Below are positions 1 through 7,740 of a stretch of DNA of 64,000 bases, piece by piece. The notes under the pieces were generated by a model. It was not told where the DNA came from. It did no database searches and saw nothing but the letters and a program-made list of their open reading frames with translations. Numbering within the stretch: the first letter of the stretch is position 1; every line of letters begins with the position of its first letter. The stretch is taken from positions 7,598 through 71,597 of the forward strand of contig CAYWLS010000023.1 of assembly GCA_964458605.1 (NCBI GenBank), in the 5' to 3' direction. Origin of the DNA: JBBSNV01 sp964458605. GTDB taxonomy: Bacteria; Pseudomonadota; Alphaproteobacteria; Reyranellales; JAQSWP01. The translations under genes and the position numbers were made by a program.

Positions 1-74
1 TCGGAGATGATGCGCCGGATGGATGCGACGATGTCGTCGATGGAGGGCTCGGTGCTGTCGCCTTCTTTACTCAT
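1..74 (-). CDS. popZ: PopZ (DUF2497) polar organizing protein, N-terminal fragment
   Basis: Only the first 24 codons lie in the window; the gene runs off the left edge. The reading begins MSKEGDSTEPSID and continues with DIVASIRRIIS. This acidic stretch followed by an amphipathic SIRRII helix is the conserved N-terminus of PopZ/DUF2497, which in Alphaproteobacteria forms the polar hub that tethers the ParB-parS complex and recruits cell-cycle regulators. The ATG is at 74-72. Position directly downstream of tolC on the same strand is the usual alphaproteobacterial arrangement. The rest of the protein, including the C-terminal oligomerisation helices, cannot be seen here. Confidence 0.8.
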   Translation of the reverse strand, partial: MSKEGDSTEPSIDDIVASIRRIIS

Positions 75-122
75 GCCGCGTTCCGTCGGTGAGAGGCAGT
101 TCCGCCGCGACGAGCCTGGGCA

Positions 123-1502
123 TCAATTGTCGACGCTGCCAAGGCCAATCCACTTGAAGCGATTTTCCTTATAGTACTCTTCCTCGTCGTAGTATTGCAC
201 CGGAAGAGCAAGCGTGCGGGCAAGCAACTGACCGATGGCAGCCTGGACCTGGTAATACGCCACCGAGGTGTCGTGCTGCGCGCGCACCAGATCGACCTGC
301 GAATTGACCAGCTCCTGCTCGGCATTCAGCACGTCGAGCGTGGTGCGCGAACCGACCTGGGCTTCCTGGCGCACGCCTTCCAGCGCCACCTTGTTGGCGT
401 CGATCGCCGAGCTGATCGACTTGATGCGCGACAGATCGGCCTGGTAGTTGCGCCAGGCACGGATCGCCTGCTCCACCGCCGTGCGGCGGGCGCTGTCCAG
501 CTCCAGACGACGCTGCGCCCAGAACTGCTTGGCCTCGCGCACACGCGAATATTCCGCGCCGTTCTGGTACAGCGGGATGGTCACTTGGGCCAGAAGTTCG
601 AGCCGCTCGTACTTGTCGTTCTTGATGTTCTGGTCGTAGGCCTTGCTGGCGCTGCCCTGCAGGCTGACCGTGGGCAGCAGCACGCCGAAGGCCTGGTCGA
701 CGCGATGGTCGGCCGCTTCGACGCGATAGACGGCGGCGACCACGTTGGGATTCTTGTCGCCTGCCAGGGTGACGGTCTCTTCCTCGGTCTTGGGAATGAC
801 GCCCAGCATCTTGGGCTCGACCAGGTTGCCCGGCGGCGTGCCGATCACATGGGTGTAGGCGGCCCGGGAAATCGCCAGGTCGGCCTCGGCGCGCTGCAGG
901 TCGGCGCGCGCACTGGCCAGACGGGCCTGGGCCTGGGCGACGTCTGTGCGGGTCAGTTCGCCGACATTGAAGCGCGCGTTGGTGGCTTGCAACTGCTGCT
1001 CCAGCACCTTCACGTTGCTCTGCTGCAGGCGCAGCACCGCCTGGTCGCGCACCACGTCGAGATAGACGCCTGCTGCGGCCAGCAGCACGTCCTGCTCCTT
1101 CTGGCGCAGCGCGGCGCGGCCGGCCTGCACGTCCGCCTCGGCGGCCCGGGTCTCGGCGATGGTGCGCAGGCCGCGGAAGATCGGCTGCGTGATGGTGAGT
1201 TCGGCGGCGCGCGGCGTCAGGTGCTGGCGCGCCAGAAGCTGCGTGGTCTTGTAGTCGGCCTTGCCGTAGTCGCCGGAAACGACGACGCTGGGACGCCAAT
1301 TGGACAGCGCCTGGTTGACGTGCTCGTCGGTCTGGCGCAGCACGGCGCGTTGCGTTGCAAGATCGGGATTGGTGTTGTAGGCCGACGACAAGGCGTCGGT
1401 AATGGTCTGCCCCGCCGCCGGACCTGCCAGTCCCGCTGCCAGTACGCCCGCCAGAACCGCTCCACGCGCACGAAGCTGCGTGCCCCCAAGCCACTCGAGC
1501 AT
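123..1502 (-). CDS. tolC: TolC family outer-membrane channel protein
   Basis: A 459-residue protein of the TolC/OEP family, the trimeric outer-membrane and periplasmic tunnel used by type I secretion and RND/MFS efflux pumps. It starts with an export signal (about residues 1-31, ending in AGPAAG). Two long helical repeats follow, with typical features: an early YNTNPDL segment, ITQPIF at the first strand turn, then a second repeat with VTIPLYQNGA and a helix rich in Ala/Glu/Gln. The length fits the family (420-500). I chose the ATG at 1502 because it follows an AAGGTG ribosome-binding site and gives a signal peptide; an upstream in-frame extension to 1598 runs through the rhodanese gene. The start overlaps the rhodanese stop by one base, so the two are probably translationally coupled. 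Confidence 0.92.
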   Translation of the reverse strand: MLEWLGGTQLRARGAVLAGVLAAGLAGPAAGQTITDALSSAYNTNPDLATQRAVLRQTDEHVNQALSNWRPSVVVSGDYGKADYKTTQLLARQHLTPRAAELTITQPIFRGLRTIAETRAAEADVQAGRAALRQKEQDVLLAAAGVYLDVVRDQAVLRLQQSNVKVLEQQLQATNARFNVGELTRTDVAQAQARLASARADLQRAEADLAISRAAYTHVIGTPPGNLVEPKMLGVIPKTEEETVTLAGDKNPNVVAAVYRVEAADHRVDQAFGVLLPTVSLQGSASKAYDQNIKNDKYERLELLAQVTIPLYQNGAEYSRVREAKQFWAQRRLELDSARRTAVEQAIRAWRNYQADLSRIKSISSAIDANKVALEGVRQEAQVGSRTTLDVLNAEQELVNSQVDLVRAQHDTSVAYYQVQAAIGQLLARTLALPVQYYDEEEYYKENRFKWIGLGSVDN

Positions 1503-1810
1503 CAATACACCTTCATTTGGCGATCGACCTGGCGCGCCCAAGCGTCGATTCCCCCAATCAGATTCGTTGCTTGTTCTACGCCGTTCGCCCGCAACCAATC
1601 AACCGCCATGCGACTGCGCATCCCGTGATGACATAATACCACTAGGGGACGGTCTTTGGGCACTTTTTCAAAATCGCCCGGCAAACTGTTGAGAGGAATG
1701 AAAATACTGCCATCGATACGGCAAATATCCCATTCCCACGGCTCGCGAACGTCGAGGATGGCCGGGGCCTGTCCCCGGTCGAGCCGCTGCTTCAGCTCGC
1801 CGACAGACAT
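1502..1810 (-). CDS. Rhodanese-like single-domain sulfurtransferase
   Basis: A 102-residue single rhodanese domain. The expected order is visible: AILDVREPWEWD near residues 17-28 (the CH2A-type motif), then VVLCHHGMRS with the catalytic cysteine at residue 60, where the persulfide forms, and a C-terminal LIGGIDAWA motif. Such small rhodaneses transfer sulfane sulfur to cyanide or protein thiols; the physiological acceptor is unknown. It sits between pcm and tolC, a gene order widely kept in Alphaproteobacteria, and its TGA overlaps the tolC ATG. The ATG at 1810 was preferred over longer in-frame readings because the domain starts right there and the upstream part would lie in the pcm 3' end. 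Confidence 0.9.
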   Translation of the reverse strand: MSVGELKQRLDRGQAPAILDVREPWEWDICRIDGSIFIPLNSLPGDFEKVPKDRPLVVLCHHGMRSRMAVDWLRANGVEQATNLIGGIDAWARQVDRQMKVY

Positions 1811-1835
1811 TTCGTCGCCGCCGGCCACGACGGGT

Positions 1836-2486
1836 TCAGAACACGAAAGTGGCGCGCCGCAGGAAGCCCGGCAGCGGGGGCGTGCCCGCGTCGAACAGCG
1901 GGCGACTCGATATCGCACCGGCCGTCTTCTGCAACAGCTTGGCGGTGCCGCCGCGGGCGCCGTTGCCGACCACGGTCAGCAACCGGCCGCCCTCGGCCAA
2001 CTGGTCGGTCAGTGCGGCAGGCACCTGCTCCACCGCACCGCCCACCAGGATCACGTCATAGGGCGCCTCGGTCGCCCAGCCCTGCTCCAGCGCCCCGCTC
2101 ACCAGCTTGACGTTGGCGACCGTCGCCAAATGCTGCCTGGCCAGGGGCAGCAGCGCTTCGTCGCATTCCAGCGCGATCACCCGGGCCGCCAAGCGGGCCA
2201 GCAGCGCGCTCGAATATCCGGTGGCGCAGCCGACATCGAGCACCTTGTCGTCCGGCCGAATCGCGCCGTTCTGCAGCAGCCGGCACAGCACCATGGGTTC
2301 GATCAGGTACCGGCCGTTACCCAGCGGAATGTCGTCGTCGACATAGGCGATGCCCTTGAGCGGCGCGGGCAGGAAGTTCTCGCGCGGCAGGTCGGCAACG
2401 GCGGCAAGCAATGCCGGGTCGGTGACCCGGTTGGGCCGCAGCTGCCCTTCGATCATGTTGGCGCGCGCCTGGGAGAAATCGAGCAT
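1836..2486 (-). CDS. pcm: Protein-L-isoaspartate O-methyltransferase family protein
   Basis: A 216-residue class I SAM-dependent methyltransferase of the PCMT family, which repairs isoaspartyl residues in damaged proteins. The SAM-binding motif I VLDVGCATGYSS lies at about residues 82-93, preceded by the PCMT-typical ENFLP and the substrate-side segment IPLGNGRYLIEP. In classical PCMT the latter reads with a conserved Ser/Gln pair, so this is the alphaproteobacterial branch of the family and its substrate is less certain. The motif ILVGGAVEQVP matches the family's post-II region. Start chosen at the MLDFSQAR methionine (2486), which matches the family N-terminus; an ATG eight codons upstream is possible. 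First gene of the run pcm-rhodanese-tolC-popZ. Confidence 0.87.
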   Translation of the reverse strand: MLDFSQARANMIEGQLRPNRVTDPALLAAVADLPRENFLPAPLKGIAYVDDDIPLGNGRYLIEPMVLCRLLQNGAIRPDDKVLDVGCATGYSSALLARLAARVIALECDEALLPLARQHLATVANVKLVSGALEQGWATEAPYDVILVGGAVEQVPAALTDQLAEGGRLLTVVGNGARGGTAKLLQKTAGAISSRPLFDAGTPPLPGFLRRATFVF

Positions 2487-2566
2487 CGTTAACCTGTAGG
2501 AAATCGTCAAAAGCCCGCGGCGGTTATACGTTTACCTCTGGCAAGCGTCAAACCGGCGATCGCCGG

Positions 2567-3496
2567 TCAGCCGCTGGTGCCGTCGCCCTTGCCGGCGGCG
2601 GGGGGCGCTGCGCCCTGGGTCACCGGGGGCGGCTGGTCGAGCGACTGCAGATAGCGGATCACGTTGGCGCGCAACCGCGGGTCGGCGAAGCGCACCGGCA
2701 TCTTGGCGCCCGGCACCATGTCGCGCGGGCCGGTCAACCATTTGTCGAGTTGCTCCGCCGTCCAGGTGATGCCCGAGTGCGACAGCGCGTCCGAGAAGAC
2801 GAAGCCCGGCGCGCTGCCGGCCTTGCGGCCGAACACATTGCCCAGCGCCGGCCCGATCTTGTTGCGCTCCAAGTCATGGCAGGCGGCGCAGTTGGTGGCG
2901 AACAGCAGCTTGCCCTGCTCGGCGCTGACCGGATCGCTCTGCAGCCGGGCCAGATCCTTGGCGGTCTGCGGCTGGGCGGACACGAAGAACGTATAGCCCA
3001 GGGTGATGATGTTCACGTCCGAGGTGCCCTCGTCGGTCGCCAGCTTGGGGTCGACGTAGAACACCACCGGCATCTCGACTTTCTGGTGCGGCTTGAGCCG
3101 CTCCTCCTCGAAGCAGAAGCACTGGATCTTGTTGAAATAGATCCCCGCCTTCTCCGGCGTCACGTTGAAGGTGGCGTGGCCGACATATTCCTTGTCGGAG
3201 GTATTCTCGGCCGTGAAGAACACCAGCGCGTTCTCGCCCAGCCGCACCTGCACCTTTTCCTGCACCGGCACGAAGCGCCACGGCAGGTCGGGCGAAACGT
3301 CGGTGGAAAAATACACGGTGACCGTGCGGTCGCTCATCGTGGCGGTGTTGCTGTCGACGCGCTGGGTGAACCCGCCGATGCCGGTGGCGGCGCAGAACAG
3401 CCGGTAGAGCGTGACCGAATAGCTGACCATCACGACCATCGCCCCAATCATGCTCAGGGCGACCGCCAGGACGGCCAGATTTTTGCGCTTGGACAT
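2567..3496 (-). CDS. ctaG: CtaG/Cox11 copper chaperone fused to a C-terminal cytochrome c domain
   Basis: A 309-residue protein in two parts. Residues 1-180 are a complete Cox11/CtaG: cytoplasmic N-terminus, one membrane helix (about 8-30), the LYRLFC motif with Cys35, the TGIGG turn, a periplasmic immunoglobulin-like domain and the copper-binding CFCF at 126-129. Cox11 delivers copper to the CuB site of cytochrome oxidase subunit I. Residues 185-290 are a class I cytochrome c with the haem-binding CAACH at 203-207, the NKIGPALGNVFGR loop and the probable axial ligand Met266 in GAKMPVRF. Both domains would face the periplasm, so the topology is consistent. Ordinary Cox11 stops near residue 180-200. 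The gene stands alone, with no cox structural genes next to it. The junction is one uninterrupted frame. Confidence 0.9.
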   Translation of the reverse strand: MSKRKNLAVLAVALSMIGAMVVMVSYSVTLYRLFCAATGIGGFTQRVDSNTATMSDRTVTVYFSTDVSPDLPWRFVPVQEKVQVRLGENALVFFTAENTSDKEYVGHATFNVTPEKAGIYFNKIQCFCFEEERLKPHQKVEMPVVFYVDPKLATDEGTSDVNIITLGYTFFVSAQPQTAKDLARLQSDPVSAEQGKLLFATNCAACHDLERNKIGPALGNVFGRKAGSAPGFVFSDALSHSGITWTAEQLDKWLTGPRDMVPGAKMPVRFADPRLRANVIRYLQSLDQPPPVTQGAAPPAAGKGDGTSG

Positions 3497-3710
3497 GGGT
3501 TTTCATAGCAGATCGCGGCCCCTGCCGGCATGCGGCGCATCGCGCTGCGACAGGACGCGGCGAGCGGACACGGGCCGCGTTCCGCGCGGGGCGCTTGATG
3601 GCGGCCATGGGGCTGGGCTATAGAGGCGCTCCGCGCGACCGGACTCCTGCCAAGTCATTGCAGGATAAGGCCGGCGGCACGCGAGAGGCGGTCGCAAGAC
3701 CGGCGCTTTC

Positions 3711-3784
3711 GGCCCGGTAGCAAAGTGGCCATGCAGAGGACTGCAAATCCTCGTACGCCGGTTCGATTCCGGCCCGGGCCTCCA
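3711..3784 (+). tRNA. tRNA-Cys (GCA)
   Basis: A full cloverleaf can be drawn. The acceptor arms GGCCCGG (3711-3717) and CCGGGCC (3774-3780) pair perfectly, the anticodon stem GAGGA/TCCTC encloses loop CTGCAAA with anticodon GCA at 3743-3745, and the T arm carries GTTCGATTC. Discriminator U and an encoded CCA end at 3784. Confidence 0.97.
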
Positions 3785-3787
3785 AGC

Positions 3788-3808
3788 GCGGCTTGAAATG
3801 CCGCTTTT
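3788..3808 (+). terminator. Possible rho-independent terminator after tRNA-Cys
   Basis: A short GCGGC / GCCGC stem with a seven-base loop is followed at once by TTTT. It lies four bases after the encoded CCA of tRNA-Cys. The stem is only five pairs, so the call is tentative. Confidence 0.45.
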
Positions 3809-3928
3809 GGGGCCAAATATCCCCTTATGGCTTTGATCGGCCGGTATTTTAGCCTTGAAAGCCGGGGCCGGCTCTGCCACAACCACCGCCGCCCGCGCCG
3901 GCAAGGCAAGCGACCGGGCATACCACGA

Positions 3929-4003
3929 TCCGGAGTAGCTCAGTGGTAGAGCAAGCGACTGTTAATCGCTTGGCCGGGGGTTCGAATCCCTCCTCCGGAG
4001 CCA
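3929..4003 (+). tRNA. tRNA-Asn (GTT)
   Basis: Acceptor arms TCCGGAG (3929-3935) and CTCCGGA (3993-3999) pair perfectly. The D arm has AGCTCAGTGGTAGAGC, the anticodon loop CTGTTAA gives anticodon GTT, the T loop is TTCGAAT, the discriminator is G, and CCA is encoded at 4001-4003. Confidence 0.97.
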
Positions 4004-4045
4004 ATTCGGAACAAAAGCGCGACTGCCGCGCTGCATCGTTCCTGC

Positions 4046-4087
4046 AAAGCCTCCAGACGCCTAAGCGCCTGGAGGCTTTGTCTTTTC
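4046..4087 (+). terminator. Rho-independent terminator of the tRNA-Asn transcript
   Basis: A perfect 11-bp stem, AAAGCCTCCAG (4046-4056) with CTGGAGGCTTT (4069-4079), encloses a 12-base loop and is followed by the T-rich run TGTCTTTT. On the other strand no T-run follows, so it acts for the plus-strand tRNA rather than for metB. Confidence 0.75.
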
Positions 4088-4146
4088 CAAGCATTCCAAT
4101 CTACGAACGCTAAGGCGCGGTCCCAATCCGCCTGGCGGACGCCCAC

Positions 4147-5304
4147 CTATCCAGGTGACGCCAGCGCCCGGTCGAGATCGGCGATCAGATCGTCGATCGC
4201 TTCCAGGCCGACCGACAGCCGCAGCAAGGTGTCGCCGATACCGGCGCGCCGGCGGATTTCGGGCGTGAGATTGGCGTGGGTCATGGTGGCCGGATGGGCG
4301 ATCAGGCTTTCGACCCCGCCCAGCGATTCGGCCAGGGTGAACAGCTTGACCGCCTCGACCACACGGCGCACGTCATCGACCGCGCCAGCCAGCTCGAAAC
4401 TCAGCATGGCGCCGAAGCCCGATTGCTGGCGCTGCGCCACCGCGTGGCCGGGATGGTCTTCCAGCCCCGGATAGTGCACCGCCGCCACGCGCGGATGGCG
4501 TCGCAAGAAGTCTGCCAGGGCGGCCGCGCTGCGCTGCTGCGCCTCGAGGCGCGGAAACAGCGTGCGCAGGCCGCGCAAGGTCAGGTAGGCGTCGAACGGC
4601 GCGCCGATCACGCCGGCGGTATTGGCCCAGGCCGCCAGGGTCTCGACATCGGCCCGGTTGGCGGCGATCACCGCGCCGCCCACCACGTCGGAATGGCCGT
4701 TGAGATATTTCGTGGTGGAATGGATGACGAAATCCGCCCCCAAAGCGATCGGCGTCTGCAGCGCCGGCGACAGGAAGGTGTTGTCGACCGCTATTTGGGC
4801 CCCGGCCGCCCGGGCCCGCGCCGCCAGCGCGGCGATATCGACGATGCGCATCAGCGGGTTGCTGGGCGTCTCGATCAGGACCAGCCGCGGTGTTCGCGCC
4901 AGCGCCTGGGCCAGCGCCGTGCGGTCGGCGTAGTCGGCGAAAGCGACCTCGAAATGCCGCCGGTCGTGGCGGGCCTCGAGCAGGCGATAGCTGCCGCCGT
5001 AGCAATCGTGCGGCGCCACCACCAGCTCGCCGGGCCGCAGCAGCGACAGCACCAGATCGAGCGCCGCCATGCCGGAGGCGGTCACCACGGCGCCGGCGCC
5101 GCCTTCCAGCTTGGCCAAGGTGTCGGCCAGCATGTCGCGGCTGGGATTGGCGGTGCGCGAGTAATCATAGCCCTTGCTGCGTTCGAACCCGGCGAACGCG
5201 AAGGTGCTGGACAGGTAAAGCGGCGGCACGATCGCGCCGAACGCCCGATCGGTGGCGATGCCGTTGGACGCCGCCACCGTTCGTTGCGACTTGTCGTCGG
5301 CCAT
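4147..5304 (-). CDS. metB: Cystathionine gamma-synthase / O-acylhomoserine sulfhydrylase family
   Basis: A 385-residue PLP enzyme of the Cys/Met metabolism family (fold type I). The PLP lysine is Lys199 in HSTTKYLNGHSD, ASGMAALDL (76-84) is the phosphate-binding turn, DYSRTANPS carries the Tyr-x-Arg pair that reaches the neighbouring active site, and IETPSNP precedes the Asp of AVDNTF. It condenses an activated homoserine with cysteine, giving cystathionine, or with sulfide, giving homocysteine; sequence alone does not separate MetB from MetZ. Last gene of the minus-strand run cysJ-cysI-peroxiredoxin-metB, 22 nt behind the peroxiredoxin, so sulfide made by CysIJ would be used by a co-transcribed enzyme. 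A terminator-bounded tRNA unit lies beyond its 3' end. Confidence 0.88.
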   Translation of the reverse strand: MADDKSQRTVAASNGIATDRAFGAIVPPLYLSSTFAFAGFERSKGYDYSRTANPSRDMLADTLAKLEGGAGAVVTASGMAALDLVLSLLRPGELVVAPHDCYGGSYRLLEARHDRRHFEVAFADYADRTALAQALARTPRLVLIETPSNPLMRIVDIAALAARARAAGAQIAVDNTFLSPALQTPIALGADFVIHSTTKYLNGHSDVVGGAVIAANRADVETLAAWANTAGVIGAPFDAYLTLRGLRTLFPRLEAQQRSAAALADFLRRHPRVAAVHYPGLEDHPGHAVAQRQQSGFGAMLSFELAGAVDDVRRVVEAVKLFTLAESLGGVESLIAHPATMTHANLTPEIRRRAGIGDTLLRLSVGLEAIDDLIADLDRALASPG

Positions 5305-5326
5305 GACGCAAGCCTGACCGACGCCG

Positions 5327-5959
5327 TTACTTGGCGAGCTGGACGATGCGCAGATAGGGCTTCAGCTCCTTCCAGCCTTGCGGGAAGCGCGCCTTGGCCT
5401 GCTCGTTGGTCAGGCTGGGCGAGATGATCACGGGCTGGCCGGGCTGCCAGTTGACCGGGGTCGAAACCTTTTCGCTGTCGGTGAGCTGCAGGCTGTCGAT
5501 GGTGCGCAGGATCTCGGCGAAGTTGCGGCCGGCGCTGGGTGGATAGGTCAGGATCAGACGGATCTTCTTGTTCGGATCGACCACGTAGACCGACCGCACC
5601 GTCACGGTCGGATCGGCCTCGGGATGGATCATGTCGTAAAGCCCGGCGACCTTCTTGTCGGCGTCGGCGACCATCGGGAAGTTCAGCGCCTGGCCTTGAG
5701 TCTCCTCGATATCCTTCTCCCAGCCCTTGTGCGAATCGACTGGATCGACCGAGAGTCCGAGCGGCTTGACCCCGCGCTTGTCCCATTCCGGCTTGAGCCG
5801 CGCCACCTCGCCCAGCTCGGTGGTGCAGACCGGCGTGAAATCCTTGGGATGGCTGAAGAAGATGCCCCAGGAATTGCCCAGCCATTCGTGGAAGCGGATG
5901 GGTCCCTGGGTGCTCTGCTGTTCGAAATCGGGCGCGATCTGACCGAGTTGTAGCGACAT
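5327..5959 (-). CDS. 1-Cys peroxiredoxin (Prx6 type)
   Basis: A 210-residue AhpC/TSA-fold peroxidase. The peroxidatic cysteine is Cys45 in the motif DFTPVCTTE, and it is the only cysteine in the protein, which places it in the 1-Cys Prx6 class. The family's C-terminal domain (PVNWQPGQPVI, then KPYLRIVQL) is complete. It reduces hydrogen peroxide or alkyl hydroperoxides with an external thiol donor. The ATG at 5959 follows a strong AGGAGAG site; the long reading that joins it to cysI is only an open frame. It is 35 nt downstream of cysI and 22 nt upstream of metB on the same strand, so it looks part of the sulfite-reduction operon. That suggests protection of the siroheme/Fe-S enzyme or of thiol pools, which is inference. 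Confidence 0.92.
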   Translation of the reverse strand: MSLQLGQIAPDFEQQSTQGPIRFHEWLGNSWGIFFSHPKDFTPVCTTELGEVARLKPEWDKRGVKPLGLSVDPVDSHKGWEKDIEETQGQALNFPMVADADKKVAGLYDMIHPEADPTVTVRSVYVVDPNKKIRLILTYPPSAGRNFAEILRTIDSLQLTDSEKVSTPVNWQPGQPVIISPSLTNEQAKARFPQGWKELKPYLRIVQLAK

Positions 5960-5994
5960 TTCTCTCTCCTGTGACGACGTTGATCGGGCCGGCT

Positions 5995-7731
5995 TCAATC
6001 GTTGAAATGCCGGCCTTCCTTGACCGCGGCGACATAGCCGGCGCGGATGGTGAAATCGCCGAACCGCTCCTGGGGCAGGCGGTCGCGGGCGTAATGCGCC
6101 AGAACCCGTTCGAGCGCGCCGAGAATGGCCTCCTCCCCGGCATTCTCCAGATACATCTTGTTCAGCCGCTGGCCGTGGAAGCCGCCGCCGAGATAGAGGT
6201 TGTATTTGCCCGGTGCGCGGCCGGTCAGCGCGATCTCCGCGATATAGGGCCGTGCGCAGCCGTTGGGACAGCCGGTCATGCGCAAGGTGATCGGCTCGTC
6301 GCTCAGCCCGTTGGCCGCCAGGATGGCGTCGATCTTGGTGATCAGCTCGGGCAGGTAGCGCTCGCTCTCGGCCATCGCCAGGCCGCAGGTCGGCAGCGCC
6401 ACGCAGGCCATCGAATTGAGCCGCAGCGCGCTCTGCCGGTTGAGCGTGCCCAGCCCGTGCTCGGCCAGTAAGGCCTCGATCGCCGGCCGCGCCGCCGGCG
6501 CGATGTCGGCAATCACGACGTTCTGGTTGGGCGTGACCCGTATGGTGCCGCGATGGACTCGGGCGATGGCGCGCAGCGCGTCGAGCAGGCGCAGCCGAGG
6601 ACCGTTCGAGACGCGCCCGTTCTCGACGAACAAGGTGTAGTGGTGCTGGCCGTCTTCGCCCTGGGTCCAGCCCAGCGCATCGCCGTTGGCCGTGAAGCCG
6701 AATTGCCGCGCCGGGGCCAAGGCGAATCCCAGCCGCGCCTCGATCTGGGCCTTGATCCAATCCAGGCCCTTGTCGTCGATCGTGTACTTGAAGCGGGCAT
6801 GGGCGCGATCGACCCGGTCGCCATAGTCGCGCTGCACCCCCATCACCGCATCGATCGTCGCAATGACCCGGTCGGCCGGCACGAAGCCGATGACATCGGC
6901 CAGGCGCGGATAGGTCTGCGGCGCCTGGTCGGTACGGCCCATGCCGCCGCCGATGGCGACGTTGAAGCCCTCCAGCTTGCCGGGCGTGCCGATGGCGATG
7001 AAGCCCAGGTCCTGGGCGTAGACGTCGATGTCGTTGATCGGCGGGATGACGAAGCCGATCTTGAATTTGCGCGGCATATAGGTGCGGCCGTAGAACGGCT
7101 CTTCCGGTCCCTTCTTGGCCGGGGCGCGCTCCTTGCCGTACCAGATCTCGTCATAGGCGCCGCCCTTGGGGACGGCGTGATCGCTCGAAGCGCGGGCGAT
7201 GTCGTAGACCTCGGCGTGCAGCGCCGAGAGCTGCGGATTGACCGAGCACATCACGCCGCGCGAGACGTCGCCGCAGGCGGCGCGGCTGTCGAGCAGCACC
7301 TCGCGCAGCCCCTGCATCACAGGCCGCAGGTTCTGCTTCAGCACGCCGTGGAACTGGAAGGTCTGCCGGGTGGTCAGGCGCAGGCTGTCGCCGCCATAGG
7401 CGCGGCCCAGCTCGTCGAGCTTGAGCCATTGCGCCGGCGAGCACACCCCGCCGGGCAGGCGGACGCGAACCATGAAGGCATAGGCCGGCTCCAGCTTCTG
7501 CCGCCGCCGCTCGTCGCGGATATCGCGGTTGTCCTGCTGGTAGATGCCGTGGAACTTCATCAGCTTGATGTCGTTGCCTGGTACCGCGGCGGTCAGCTCC
7601 TCGACCAGACCCTGCGCAATGGTGCCGCGCAACTGGTCGCTATTGGCCTTGAGCGTCTCGTCGGGGTTCAGCTTGTCGAGCGGCTGGGACAGGTCGCGGC
7701 TGCGGTCGACCGCGGTGGTGGAAGACGGCAT
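5995..7731 (-). CDS. cysI: Sulfite reductase hemoprotein beta subunit
   Basis: A 578-residue siroheme and [4Fe-4S] protein. The cluster and siroheme-bridging cysteines are Cys443 and Cys449 (C-x5-C in CVALPTC) and Cys488 and Cys492 (C-x3-C in TGCPNGC). Two ferredoxin-like/siroheme half-repeats are visible, with LRLTTRQTFQFHG and TIRVTPNQNVVIAD as the matching arginine-bearing strands. It reduces sulfite to sulfide with six electrons delivered by CysJ in the cytoplasm. The length is typical of CysI (about 570). It starts 9 nt after the cysJ stop, so the two subunits are surely co-expressed. Confidence 0.96.
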   Translation of the reverse strand: MPSSTTAVDRSRDLSQPLDKLNPDETLKANSDQLRGTIAQGLVEELTAAVPGNDIKLMKFHGIYQQDNRDIRDERRRQKLEPAYAFMVRVRLPGGVCSPAQWLKLDELGRAYGGDSLRLTTRQTFQFHGVLKQNLRPVMQGLREVLLDSRAACGDVSRGVMCSVNPQLSALHAEVYDIARASSDHAVPKGGAYDEIWYGKERAPAKKGPEEPFYGRTYMPRKFKIGFVIPPINDIDVYAQDLGFIAIGTPGKLEGFNVAIGGGMGRTDQAPQTYPRLADVIGFVPADRVIATIDAVMGVQRDYGDRVDRAHARFKYTIDDKGLDWIKAQIEARLGFALAPARQFGFTANGDALGWTQGEDGQHHYTLFVENGRVSNGPRLRLLDALRAIARVHRGTIRVTPNQNVVIADIAPAARPAIEALLAEHGLGTLNRQSALRLNSMACVALPTCGLAMAESERYLPELITKIDAILAANGLSDEPITLRMTGCPNGCARPYIAEIALTGRAPGKYNLYLGGGFHGQRLNKMYLENAGEEAILGALERVLAHYARDRLPQERFGDFTIRAGYVAAVKEGRHFND

Positions 7732-7740
7732 GATCCGGCC

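Noticed and set aside
3711..4003. Integration site for a mobile element at the tRNA genes
   Set aside because: No integrase, repeated tRNA end or atypical flank is present near either of the tRNA pairs.
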